From positions 1 through 64,000 of the forward strand of contig JBKJNY010000233.1 of the NCBI GenBank assembly GCA_046593355.1: a stretch of 64,000 nucleotides of DNA, given 5' to 3'. The stretch is from SXOA01 sp046593355 (lineage in GTDB: Bacteria > Planctomycetota > Planctomycetia > Pirellulales > Pirellulaceae). Shown one piece after another: positions 43,923-53,623 of this stretch. Positions within the stretch are counted from its first letter, which is position 1, and every line of letters begins with the position of its first letter. Under the pieces are notes generated by a model that searched no databases, was not told the DNA's origin, and was given only the letters and a program-made list of their open reading frames with translations. The position numbers and the translations under genes are program-made.

Positions 43923-44538
43923 GTGCTTCCGAAAAATATCGTACAAAATACTTCCGTAAGTATTGACTATGACAACGAGACATGGTTACGATAAGGGACG
44001 TTAGGAAGCGGCCGCACACGGGGAAGGGTGGCAGGACAGACTGTCAACGCACCTGTTTCTGAAGGAGAGTCGTGGACAAAGTCAGTGGAATCAAAAAATG
44101 GGATGATTCACCCCGGGCCCATGACGAAACCTATTATTCCGTCAATACTTGCGAATAAATCTGGCGCAACATTGGAGGTGCATGAATCATGAATCAAGAC
44201 CCTGCTTTCGGGGGTGTTTGTGAGCGAGAACCTGCGTCGAATCGGGATCCTCGGACATCTGTCAATTTGACAGGCGGCTTTCCTGGATTTGTCACGCTTC
44301 ATACGACACTTTGTCCCCTGGAGAGAGTTCCAGGGATGAGAGTCGCGTTCCAGGCGGCCCAATGATGCCGGAAAGCACGCATTTATCGCCGCGAATGCTC
44401 CTTTGGCGCGCCGCTTGCCTAAGTGGTCGCTCACATACCAGTCCTGCGCCGTTTTGACAGCCGGACTGTTGTCCTCCCCCAACAAACTGACCATTTCCTG
44501 CCAGCCCGAATCAACCCAGCCTTTCCAGGAGCTTGCCG

Positions 44539-44877
44539 ATGTCGACCGCGACCAAAGAGAAACCCGTGGCCAAGAAGAAGACGGACCTGAAACTGCAGCC
44601 CCTCGGCGATCGCGTCGTGGTCCGCCGCGAATCCAGCGAAGCCAAGACCGCCGGCGGCATTGTGCTGCCCGATTCCGCCAAGGAGAAGCCCAGCCGGGGC
44701 GTGGTGATTTCCGTCGGCAATGGCAAGTTGCTCGATGACGGCAGCCGCGGGCAACTTCAGGTAAAGACGAACGACCGCGTCCTGTTCACCACCTGGGCCG
44801 GCGAAACTTTCAAAATCGGCGAAGAGGAACTGCTGCTGATGCGTGAGGAAGACATCCTCGCGATTCTGGAGGACTAG
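44539..44877 (+). CDS. groES: Co-chaperonin GroES
   Basis: 112 residues from the ATG at 44539 (a TTG two codons upstream is less likely). The heptameric lid of GroEL: LQPLGDRVVVRRESSEAKT, then the mobile loop TAGGIVLPDSAKEKPSRGVV, and the C-terminal EELLLMREEDILAILED. An N-terminal Lys-rich extension (TATKEKPVAKKKTDLK) of about 15 residues is added to the normal 95-residue core. It lies 88 bases upstream of groEL and probably forms a bicistronic heat-shock operon, though no CIRCE or other operator is visible. Confidence 0.96.
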   Translation: MSTATKEKPVAKKKTDLKLQPLGDRVVVRRESSEAKTAGGIVLPDSAKEKPSRGVVISVGNGKLLDDGSRGQLQVKTNDRVLFTTWAGETFKIGEEELLLMREEDILAILED

Positions 44878-44880
44878 CAA

Positions 44881-44908
44881 GGTGGGGTAGGCTTCCAGCC
44901 TGCCCTGC
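44881..44908. repeat. Possible GGGTAGGCTTCCAGCCTGCCC hairpin
   Basis: ggtggggtaggcttccagcc followed by tgccctgc folds on itself in the groES-groEL gap. It resembles the GTAGGATGGGCTTCC family. If transcribed it would lie in the operon leader of groEL. Confidence 0.5.
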
Positions 44909-44965
44909 TCTGGTCTCCACCTGCGGCTACCACATACAACCAACCCATTCAGGAGTCTTGCTTAC

Positions 44966-46585
<1,620 letters not shown>

Positions 46586-46619
46586 TCGACTCGCTGCCTG
46601 AGTTTGGCAATTTGAAATT

Positions 46620-46650
46620 CCACGGCCACTTTCGGGTGGCCGTGGTGGTT
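46620..46650 (+). terminator. Hairpin after groEL
   Basis: ccacggccac (46620-46629) pairs exactly with gtggccgtgg (46636-46645) around tttcgg, followed by tggtttctt. The T run is short, so termination may be partial. It lies 34 bases after the groEL stop. Confidence 0.75.
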
Positions 46651-46679
46651 TCTTGCGAACTACTTCTTCTACTTTTCTG

Positions 46680-46724
46680 TACTGAGTACTGAGTACTGAG
46701 TACTGAGTACTGAGTACTGAGTAC
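46680..46724. repeat. TACTGAG tandem repeat, six copies
   Basis: Seven-base unit tactgag repeated six times plus tac. A second simple repeat (ctcact, four copies, 46782-46805) ends at the stop of the minus-strand EEP gene. Both lie in the 215-base gap after groEL and are likely slippage-prone. Confidence 0.9.
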
Positions 46725-46800
46725 CACGGCAAGTCGACCAAGCAAACGCCGACTAATTCCTGTCCCCTGCCCCCTCTCCCTCTCACTCTCACTCTCACTC

Positions 46801-47829
46801 TCACTTCACCTCAAACTCCGCCACCAGCGGATAGTGGTCGCTGATGTCCCGCTCGGCCTGGGGTATCTGCCAAAAGATGTCCATGTGGTCTTTGTCCTGC
46901 TCCTTGCCGCGGACGACGAGGTCGCGTCGGATGACGGAGCTTTTGAAGACCAGGTCGCTGCGTTTGGGATCGTCCTTCATCAGGGCGTCGGTGCAGAGGA
47001 TGCGGTCGTACTGCATGTGGTTGAGGTGCGACGCCGTGACGTCACCGGAGAGTTTCAAGTGCGTGTCGAACAGGTCGTCATCCGTGGAAGGGGTGTCCAG
47101 CCCCAGAAAAATGCCCATGTCCCCCTCCTTCGTCGTGGCCGCGGCCAGCTCATCGGAGTTGAGGTCCCCCAAGATGATGAAATTCCGCTGCGGGGTAATG
47201 TGCTCCTTCATCCATTCCCGCGTCAGCCGCGCCTGCCGCCGGCGGATTTCCGCGCCGCTGTTCATCGCTCGCGTGTGCAGGTTGATGATTGTCAGCTTTT
47301 CACGCTCCGCTCCGGTACCCCACTCAAAATCAGCCACGATATGCTTGGTGAGGTTGTAGAACTTCTTGTCCTTTGCCGGCTTGTTGTCCTCCAACTGCTC
47401 CTTCGTCCGCTCCTTCCTCCCGAAACCGGTGAGGCCGGAGAGGGCCATGATAGCGACGTCCTGCTCGGTAAAGAAGTCCTCCCCCTCCACGTAGGCGATG
47501 CGGTAGTTCAGGTTGTAGTCGCTCTTGAGTTTCTGGCTCAGGTAAAACAGAACCCGCCGGTTCTCCACTTCCTGCAATGCCAAAATGTCCGGCTTGATTT
47601 CGCTGATCACCTTGGCGACGCCGGCCAGCTTCCAGTCCCAGTCCTCGCGGCTGGGGGCGGCTTGTTTTTTCGCCAGGTCGGCGCTGTTGTCGCCGGTGTA
47701 TTGATCGAAGAACCACTCCAGGTTCCAAGTGGCGATGGTCAGCTTTTTGGGTTTTTCATCGGCGGACGCGGACGGAGTCATTGCCACCGCAAGCAGGGCT
47801 CCCAGGGCAAATGCGCGCGTCAAGTTCAT
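46801..47829 (-). CDS. Secreted endonuclease/exonuclease/phosphatase family protein
   Basis: 342 residues with a signal peptide (AFALGALLAVAMTPSASA). EEP motifs are TIATWNLEWFF (metal-binding Asn), KPDILALQEVENRR (catalytic Glu), HLNHMQYDRILC with the D in YDRI, and ISDHYPLVAEFEVK (terminal His). Together these match metal-dependent DNase-I-like nucleases or phosphodiesterases, here exported. Planctomycete homologues are often annotated as nucleases. Its stop codon overlaps a ctcact simple repeat. It faces groEL on the other strand, so the terminator at 46620 may serve both. Confidence 0.9.
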   Translation of the reverse strand: MNLTRAFALGALLAVAMTPSASADEKPKKLTIATWNLEWFFDQYTGDNSADLAKKQAAPSREDWDWKLAGVAKVISEIKPDILALQEVENRRVLFYLSQKLKSDYNLNYRIAYVEGEDFFTEQDVAIMALSGLTGFGRKERTKEQLEDNKPAKDKKFYNLTKHIVADFEWGTGAEREKLTIINLHTRAMNSGAEIRRRQARLTREWMKEHITPQRNFIILGDLNSDELAAATTKEGDMGIFLGLDTPSTDDDLFDTHLKLSGDVTASHLNHMQYDRILCTDALMKDDPKRSDLVFKSSVIRRDLVVRGKEQDKDHMDIFWQIPQAERDISDHYPLVAEFEVK

Positions 47830-47959
47830 GGGTCACCTGGGAAGAATTCTTCGGTGTTCTTACGCAGGGCAGTTTATCAGCCGCGGATGCGCGCCGCACC
47901 CGGCCCTGCGAAAAGTGAGGTCACTTGCGTATAATTGAAGGACCGGATGTGAAGGCGTT

Positions 47960-48376
47960 ATGAACATTGAAGAGATCTGCGACGATTTTGATGACCTGGG
48001 CGATGCCGAGGACCAGATGCATTATTTGATCGAGCTCGGGCAGGCACTGCCGGGGCTGGATGCGCGGCACAAAGTCGAGGCGAACAGGGTGCAAGGTTGC
48101 CAGAGCAACGTCTGGCTGATTGCCGGTCCCGACGAGCAGAACCCTGCCGGCATCAAGTTCGAGGCTGACACCGATGCCCTGATCGTCAAGGGAATCGTGG
48201 CCGTGCTGCTGGCGGCTTACTCGGGCCGAACACCCGAGGAAATCCTGGCGTATCCTATCGACGACGTTTTCAAGAGGCTGCAACTGACGCGATTTTTGAG
48301 TCCGATGCGAAGCAACGGCCTGCATTCGATGGTCAAGCGGATTCAAGCACTGGCGCAACATTCCCTGGCAGTCTGA
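47960..48376 (+). CDS. sufE: SufE-like cysteine desulfurase activator
   Basis: 138 residues. SufE carries sulfur from SufS to the Fe-S scaffold: the accepting Cys is in EANRVQGCQSNVWLIAGP, within the expected NRVxGCQS motif. The first helix LGDAEDQMHYLIELGQALPG is also typical. It starts at 47960 and ends 24 bases before sufS, so the pair is an operon for iron-sulfur cluster assembly, relevant for the succinate dehydrogenase and hydroxylase subunits encoded elsewhere in the window. No other suf genes are adjacent. Confidence 0.95.
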   Translation: MNIEEICDDFDDLGDAEDQMHYLIELGQALPGLDARHKVEANRVQGCQSNVWLIAGPDEQNPAGIKFEADTDALIVKGIVAVLLAAYSGRTPEEILAYPIDDVFKRLQLTRFLSPMRSNGLHSMVKRIQALAQHSLAV

Positions 48377-48400
48377 ATTATCGAAAGTTGTGATTTGCCA

Positions 48401-49693
48401 ATGTCCGCCCTCAACGTTGAGGAAATCCGCCGCGACTTTCCGATCCTCTCCGCCCTCGGTGAGAACGGCCGGCCGGTGATCTACCTGGACAATGCCGCCA
48501 GCACGCAGCGGCCGCGGCAGGTGATCGACGCGATGGAGCGGGTGTACGAAACCTGCTACGCCAATGTCCACCGGAGCGGCCACGGCTTCAGCGCCCAGAC
48601 GACGGCTCTTTATGAAGCCAGCCGCGAAGCGGCGCGGAGCTTGATTGGAGCGAAGAGCACGAATGAAGTCATCTTCACCAGCGGCACCACCGCGGGAATC
48701 AACCTGGTGGCGCGGAGCTGGGGGGACGAGAATCTGAAGGCGGGGGATGAAATCCTGCTGAGCGTGATGGAGCATCATTCCAACATCGTTCCCTGGCAAC
48801 AACTCGCGAAGCGGACTGGCGCGGTCATCCGCTGGGTGCCGGTGACCGACGATTTTGAACTGGACCTGGCGGCCATGGATGGGCTGCTTTCCGAGCGGAC
48901 AAAAATCGTGGCGATCACGGCCGTTTCCAATGTGCTCGGCACGATCAATCCTGTGACGCAATTAGTGGAGAAGGCTCATCGCGCTGGGGCAAAAATTCTG
49001 ATCGATGCCGCCCAGTGCGTTCCCCATGAGCCGACCAATGTCCAGGAGTGGGACGCCGACTTTGTGGCCTTCAGTGGGCACAAGATGCTCGGCCCTAGCG
49101 GCATTGGAATTCTCTACGGTCGCGAGGAGCTGCTGGAGGCGATGCCGCCCTTTATGGGAGGGGGCAGCATGATCGGCACGGTGACTCTGGAGGGCTTCAC
49201 GCCCGCGAATTTGCCCGCCAAGTTTGAAGCCGGAACGCCCCCGATTGTGCCGGCCATCGGCTTGGCCCCGGCCATCGAGTATTTGCAGCGAGTGGGACTG
49301 CCCCAGGTGTTCGCCCACGAACAGCGATTGGCGCGGCGCGCTCACGAACTGCTTGGCGAAATCGAAGGAGTCCGGATTCTTGGGCCGTCGCCGGAACGAA
49401 AGGCCGGAACCGTCTCCTTCACGATGGAAGGGGTCCATTCCAAGGACATCGCTGTCCTGCTCGACCAAATTTCAGGCATCGCAGTCCGCGAGGGGCACCA
49501 CTGCGCGATGCCGCTGCACGCCCGGTTCGGCATTCCTGCCTCCTGCCGGGCCAGCTTCTATCTCTACAACACGCTGGACGAGGTGGCACAGTTGGCGGCC
49601 GGAGTGAAGAAGGCCCAGCAGATGTTGCTAAGAAAACCCGCCGGAACAAAGCGTGTGCCCCAAGCGCCATCGCCGCCGGATTCACCTGGATAG
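48401..49693 (+). CDS. sufS: Cysteine desulfurase SufS
   Basis: 430 residues from the ATG at 48401. PLP enzyme that removes sulfur from cysteine as a persulfide. PLP motifs are VMEHHSNIVPWQ, LIDAAQCVPHEP and the Schiff-base Lys in FVAFSGHKMLGPSGIG. The active Cys loop is IAVREGHHCAMPLHARF (SufS group consensus RxGHHCAQPL), so class II type. The N-terminal DFPILSALGENGRPVIYLDN is typical. A Pro/Lys-rich tail of about 20 residues is added. Its stop overlaps by 12 bases the convergent small membrane protein gene at 49682. Confidence 0.96.
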   Translation: MSALNVEEIRRDFPILSALGENGRPVIYLDNAASTQRPRQVIDAMERVYETCYANVHRSGHGFSAQTTALYEASREAARSLIGAKSTNEVIFTSGTTAGINLVARSWGDENLKAGDEILLSVMEHHSNIVPWQQLAKRTGAVIRWVPVTDDFELDLAAMDGLLSERTKIVAITAVSNVLGTINPVTQLVEKAHRAGAKILIDAAQCVPHEPTNVQEWDADFVAFSGHKMLGPSGIGILYGREELLEAMPPFMGGGSMIGTVTLEGFTPANLPAKFEAGTPPIVPAIGLAPAIEYLQRVGLPQVFAHEQRLARRAHELLGEIEGVRILGPSPERKAGTVSFTMEGVHSKDIAVLLDQISGIAVREGHHCAMPLHARFGIPASCRASFYLYNTLDEVAQLAAGVKKAQQMLLRKPAGTKRVPQAPSPPDSPG

Positions 49694-49891
49694 CGAGGAT
49701 AACGCGGCCATCAGCAAGAAGAGGAACCACACGACGAAGAGAATCGCGCTGACGGCGAGGAGCGTGAGATTCTTCGCCGGCGGATGAGCGACGGGAAGAT
49801 ACGGACTGGGCGTCACAGCGGCTGCACCAGCCAGAGGCGCTTTTGGCGGCGAGGCTGGCTGTTCCTTTTTGAGATTCTTCTTCTTCGACAT
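49682..49891 (-). CDS. Small single-helix membrane protein
   Basis: 69 residues. It has a Lys-rich N-terminus (MSKKKNLKKEQPASPPKAPL), a proline-rich linker and one membrane helix (LTLLAVSAILFVVWFLFLLM) near the C-terminus. No family is recognised; such small Lys-rich tails followed by a single helix are common in planctomycetes. It overlaps the end of the convergent sufS by 12 bases and lies 31 bases downstream of the ketoacyl-synthase homologue, so it is probably its operon partner. Confidence 0.6.
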   Translation of the reverse strand: MSKKKNLKKEQPASPPKAPLAGAAAVTPSPYLPVAHPPAKNLTLLAVSAILFVVWFLFLLMAALSSLSR

Positions 49892-49922
49892 TCGCTTCCC
49901 TTTGAGACTCGTTCCCTTGGAC

Positions 49923-51188
49923 TCATGGCGCTGCCAGAACCACAGCGGCTGTCTGGCCGGTCGTGGACTGACTCAGCGCCAGCAGCACTTGTTTTTCCAG
50001 CGGCAGAGGCTCGTCCTTCACAACATTGACCGGACAAGCCTTGTCCGCCTCGGAATAGTTTTTTGTGGGAGGGACGCGGACGTTTTCTAACGCTAGGATG
50101 CTGGCGAGGAGTTCCACGGAGCCGCTGCCAGCGCCGATATCTCCGAAGTAACTCTTGAAGGCGGTCACCGGCACGCCGCCAAGTGTCCGCTCAATCGCCT
50201 GGGCCTCAACGGCATCACCTTCCAGGCTACCGCTGGCGCTCGCGCTGACGAAGCCGACGTCTCGCGGCTGGATGTTTGCTTGGGCGAGTGCGGCGGTAAT
50301 GGTTCCGGCAATCGCGGTTCCCCGCCGGGGTTGTCCGGCAACAGAGGCTTCAAAGAGCTGGCTGCCACCGAGGAGCCGGGCGAGGATCTTCGCGCCACGA
50401 GCCTCGGCGTGCTCGCGGGCTTCCAGGATGTACATGCCGGCTCCTTCGCCGGGAACGATGCCGTCGCGGCGGGCGTCGAAGGGGCGAGGCGTTTCGTCGG
50501 CTGGGCCTGTCCACTGGGAAAGCTGTTTCCAACCGCGGAAGGTGAGCGCTCCCATCGTGACGGAAGAGCCGCTGCCGCCGCAAATCATCACGTCGGCATG
50601 GCCGCGGATAATTGCCTGCGAGGCTTCCAGGAAAGCGAGCAGGCTGGAGGCTCCCCCTTCGACAATCGAGTTGTTTGGTCCCCGCGCGTCGCTGGCGATG
50701 CCAATGTGGCAAGCCGCCATGTTGGGCAAGTATTTGAGCATCCAGAGCGGGAACAGGTTCTTCATGACCTGCTCGGCCCAAAGCTCATGGTGGAAGACGC
50801 CCTCAATCACGCAGTGGCGGTAGGAATCGGCAAGCTCGGGCAATTCGCCGTATAGCATTTCGCTGCCGAGCACTACCCCCAGCCGTTCGGGGGCAACGGC
50901 ATCCTTCGCCAATCCGGCATCCTGCAACGCCAGCATCGCGGCTGAAAAGGCGGCCTGGATTTCGCCCGACATAACTTTGAGCGTCTTGCGAGGCTGCACG
51001 TATTCTTTGGGCTCAAAGCCTTCAATCAATCCGGCATGGCGGAAAGGGAGGTCATTGCCGGCGAATTCCGGGATCAGCCGCACGCCGCTTTGACCGGTGG
51101 ACAACGACGCCCAAACGGCTTCCCGCCCAATTCCCAGCGGACAGACAGCCCCCAGGCCGGTGACCACGACTTCGCGAGAATGGGGCAT
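49923..51188 (-). CDS. Ketoacyl-synthase homologue lacking the catalytic triad
   Basis: 421 residues from the ATG at 51188. The overall thiolase-fold layout of FabF is complete: VVVTGLGAVCPLGIGREAVW at the start, PFDARRDGIVPGEGAGMYIL in the middle. All three catalytic spots are changed. The Cys region TACAxG reads VEGGASSLLAF with Gly179 at the Cys position; the first His (NAHGT) reads SASAS with Ser317; the second His (KSxxGHxxGA) reads KSYFGDIGAGSG with Asp350. So it cannot condense acyl chains by the known route. It may be a chain-length-factor-like partner, a scaffold or an acyl-binding protein. No second KS gene is adjacent; the only neighbour on its strand is the small membrane protein. 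Confidence 0.85.
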   Translation of the reverse strand: MPHSREVVVTGLGAVCPLGIGREAVWASLSTGQSGVRLIPEFAGNDLPFRHAGLIEGFEPKEYVQPRKTLKVMSGEIQAAFSAAMLALQDAGLAKDAVAPERLGVVLGSEMLYGELPELADSYRHCVIEGVFHHELWAEQVMKNLFPLWMLKYLPNMAACHIGIASDARGPNNSIVEGGASSLLAFLEASQAIIRGHADVMICGGSGSSVTMGALTFRGWKQLSQWTGPADETPRPFDARRDGIVPGEGAGMYILEAREHAEARGAKILARLLGGSQLFEASVAGQPRRGTAIAGTITAALAQANIQPRDVGFVSASASGSLEGDAVEAQAIERTLGGVPVTAFKSYFGDIGAGSGSVELLASILALENVRVPPTKNYSEADKACPVNVVKDEPLPLEKQVLLALSQSTTGQTAAVVLAAP

Positions 51189-51516
51189 GAATGAGAGCCG
51201 AGTTTGAATGCGGGTTTCGCCGCCAGTTTTCCAAATTCTACAGGGTTGCACTCTCCGAGGAATATCGGCGTGCGGGAGCCGCCGAGCCGGCGGGAACCAG
51301 CCGCGAGCCAACCAATCGGTTTATCCTATTGCCACCCTCGTTCCCAAGTTACCCGATCGGCAAAGTTTCTCCCAGGGAGCAAGGACTTGGGCCGGCCAAA
51401 AATCAGGTATCAGCGGCCAGCAGTAGACAGCGGTCAAGAGGGAGGACATTCTAAAGGAAGTGGCGGGTTGCCGATGGATACCCAGTTCGGCAGGGACAGA
51501 ATAATGGAACAGAATT
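51189..51516. other. Divergent intergenic region, no gene recognised
   Basis: 328 bases between the divergent ketoacyl-synthase homologue and HEAT lipoprotein genes. Several frames overlap here but none has protein-like features. Promoters for both genes are expected; none was convincing by eye. Confidence 0.5.
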
Positions 51517-52092
51517 ATGAAGGCACAAATGGCCAACATTACAAGCGTCAGGTTCCACAAGGAAAACCGCTTCCTCCGTGTTTTCCTGGTCCCATTCCTC
51601 GGCGCTTTCGTTCTCCTCGGCGGCTGCATTCCTCAGCCAATCTCGCACAAAAAGGTCAAACGGCGTCCGCCCGACCCGGATGTCATTTCGTCCCGGCTGG
51701 GATATACGTTTACAACCGCTCCCCGGCTACTGCGAGACGACCAGGTGAAGGCAGCGACATTCCTCGTGCCGACCTTTGAAGAGCGAAGCGAACAGCAAGT
51801 GGCGGCCGAGGCGCTGTCGCAAATCGGCCCGCAAGCGGTGCCGGAGTTGCGCAGGGCTCTGCAAAGCCCCGATCCTCGTATTCGCCGCGAAGCGTCCGGC
51901 GTCTTGGTCCGGATGGGGCCCGATGCCAAGGAAGCTGTGCCCGATTTGATCCTTCTGCTCGACGATGAGGACGAAGCGATCCGTAAGCTGGCGGCCCGAG
52001 CCCTGGGCCGTATTGGCCCGGACGCCGCGTCCGCGGTTCCGGCACTGATGCGGACGCTGCTGGAAACTCAGCCCGCTCCTCCGCGGCAGTAA
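51517..52092 (+). CDS. HEAT-repeat lipoprotein
   Basis: 191 residues. The leader ends FLGAFVLLGGC, a lipobox with the Cys at residue 37, so the mature protein is lipid-anchored. Two to three HEAT-like repeats follow (AAEALSQIGPQAVPELRRAL, ASGVLVRMGPDAKEAVPDLI, AARALGRIGPDAASAVPALM), each a helix pair with the conserved GPDA turn. HEAT repeats form protein-binding solenoids; the partner is unknown. Its leader of 36 residues is longer than usual; the nearer start is an internal ATG (MANITSV, five codons on). Confidence 0.85.
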   Translation: MKAQMANITSVRFHKENRFLRVFLVPFLGAFVLLGGCIPQPISHKKVKRRPPDPDVISSRLGYTFTTAPRLLRDDQVKAATFLVPTFEERSEQQVAAEALSQIGPQAVPELRRALQSPDPRIRREASGVLVRMGPDAKEAVPDLILLLDDEDEAIRKLAARALGRIGPDAASAVPALMRTLLETQPAPPRQ

Positions 52093-52099
52093 GACGTAA

Positions 52100-52714
52100 T
52101 CACATTTTCGTGTAATACAGGGGCTCCAGGAAGACACCTTTTTTCTTCGAGTTGCCTTCAAATGTGAATTCTCGGAGCACGCCTCCGAAGCGGGCTTGCG
52201 CCTTCTCCAGCCGCTCGGTGGCGCGCGGCACAGCCAATGCTAGCGCAGCGCCTCGCGCGGCAGCTCCCTGGTACAGTTCATACGTCTGAAAGTGATCGTC
52301 GACGAAGATGGGAATAAACACAGTGCCCACCATGATGAGAGACATCCGCTTCTGCACCTGGTCGGACACAAATTGCGGATACCCCTCCACGACCGCGAGA
52401 GTACCTGGCTGGCCTGCTAGGTTCGCGTCGGATGGGTTCAGCGAACGCGGCCCATGAACCTGAAACCGGCCGGCCATTTTGCGATCCAGCAAGGAGAGCA
52501 CCTGCAATCGCTGCGAATCCGGCAGGTCACGCAGGGACATATCCAGGAACACAAAGGCGTGTGATTCGGACAGAAACACACCGGCCGCCTTGGCCAGTTC
52601 CACGTTCGTAATATGGTCGTCCCCCGCGCGGGTCAGCAGATTGAAGAACCGCCCGCCGTTATCGAGCGAAGCCTTCGCGCCTTGCAGGGTCTTATAGGGC
52701 TTGATCTCGCGCAT
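52100..52714 (-). CDS. Hypothetical protein
   Basis: 204 residues, soluble, with no family I recognise. It has a balanced composition and clear coding character: MREIKPYKTLQGAKASLDNG, a predicted helix AKAAGVFLSESHAFVFLDMS, and a C-terminal block GVLREFTFEGNSKKKGVFLE. A possible hydrophobic strand pair lies at RMSLIMVGTVFIPIFVDDH. No signal peptide. It stands alone, convergent with the HEAT lipoprotein (7 bases between stops). It could be a metal-free scaffold or an enzyme; I do not guess. Confidence 0.7.
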   Translation of the reverse strand: MREIKPYKTLQGAKASLDNGGRFFNLLTRAGDDHITNVELAKAAGVFLSESHAFVFLDMSLRDLPDSQRLQVLSLLDRKMAGRFQVHGPRSLNPSDANLAGQPGTLAVVEGYPQFVSDQVQKRMSLIMVGTVFIPIFVDDHFQTYELYQGAAARGAALALAVPRATERLEKAQARFGGVLREFTFEGNSKKKGVFLEPLYYTKM

Positions 52715-52819
52715 TGGTCACTTCCCTTTCGAGGCCAGAATCAAACGTCATTCCCATAATAGCAACATGATTACCAGGCGACTCTTGAGATCAGCCCTGT
52801 CTGAGTCCCTCGCCAGCAT

Positions 52820-53623
52820 TCATTTCTTCGCGTGCTCTTGGAAGAATTTCGTAATCAGTTCCGGGGCCTCGGCTGGGAATTTGTGACCGCCAGGGTAGGT
52901 GACCGATACCAGCGGGGTTCCCGTCTTGGACGGGTATTGCGTTCCCGTAAGAGTGCCGGCTTTCGCCCAAGGAGCCCCTTCGGCATCGCAGCCGTTTGAC
53001 TTTTTCAACAAGTCCACCGCCCGCTTCTGCCAAGCAAATTTCACCAACGCGTCCTGCTCGCCGGCGACGTGGAGCGCCGGCTTGGGCTTTAGTTCTTTCG
53101 ACCCTCGACCGGGAATGGCCCCTGAGGGGGCAACGGCGGCAAAAACGTCTCCGCGGTTGGCCCAGAGCAGATAGGTAAACCCCCCGCCGTTGGAATGTCC
53201 GGTGGCGTACACCCGCTGGGCATCCACTTTGTAATCGCTCTTGAGAGACGCCAAAACAGCGTCGAAAAACTTGAGATCCCGATCCTGCTGCTCGCCGAGG
53301 CTGGGCTGCCAGCCGGACTTTTTTCCCTCGGGATCGGTCAGCCTGCCCGGTGTGTTCAAGCCCTGCATGTAAACAACAATCGCCTCCGGCCAGTGCTTGT
53401 GATAGGCGAACGTGCGGGCCGCGTGGGCCATGGTCCCCCCGTGCCCGTGAAATGCGAACACGACGGGCGCTTGCTCCTTATCCGCTGCCGCTGGAATGTA
53501 AACCAGGGCCTGGCGGTCAACGCCATCCACCTTCCAGTCCATTTCCGCAAGTGGCGGATCGGCAGCCCGCGCCGCGGAAGCCCCGGCGCACACCATCAGA
53601 AAAACGGCGATCAAGCTACGCAT
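52820..53623 (-). CDS. Secreted esterase of the LpqC/PHB-depolymerase type
   Basis: 267 residues from the ATG at 53623; signal peptide MRSLIAVFLMVCAGASAARA. The nucleophile elbow VYATGHSNGGGFTYLLWAN and oxyanion region PVVFAFHGHGGTMAHAARTF match the poly-hydroxybutyrate depolymerase/feruloyl-esterase group (LpqC), with the catalytic His in VTYPGGHKFPAEAPEL. It would hydrolyse extracellular esters, perhaps from plant polysaccharides. Its start overlaps the end of rarA by 8 bases, so the two are co-transcribed even though the functions seem unrelated. Confidence 0.9.
   Translation of the reverse strand: MRSLIAVFLMVCAGASAARAADPPLAEMDWKVDGVDRQALVYIPAAADKEQAPVVFAFHGHGGTMAHAARTFAYHKHWPEAIVVYMQGLNTPGRLTDPEGKKSGWQPSLGEQQDRDLKFFDAVLASLKSDYKVDAQRVYATGHSNGGGFTYLLWANRGDVFAAVAPSGAIPGRGSKELKPKPALHVAGEQDALVKFAWQKRAVDLLKKSNGCDAEGAPWAKAGTLTGTQYPSKTGTPLVSVTYPGGHKFPAEAPELITKFFQEHAKK

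Larger units (their letters stand above)
43734..44538. other. Long intergenic region upstream of groES
   Basis: 805 bases. It contains palindromes at 43764-43789 and 43866-43922. TTGACT at 43964 with a TACGAT-like box 18 bases on (about 43988) is a possible promoter, far from groES. I looked for a CIRCE element (TTAGCACTC-N9-GAGTGCTAA) and saw none. A 128-codon minus-strand frame (44108-44494) has no protein-like features. Confidence 0.5.

Noticed and set aside
44108..44494. A 128-codon minus-strand frame before groES
   Set aside because: No ribosome site, no recognisable features, and it lies in a repeat-rich gap.
43734..44538. CIRCE heat-shock operator before groES
   Set aside because: The TTAGCACTC-N9-GAGTGCTAA pattern was looked for and not found.
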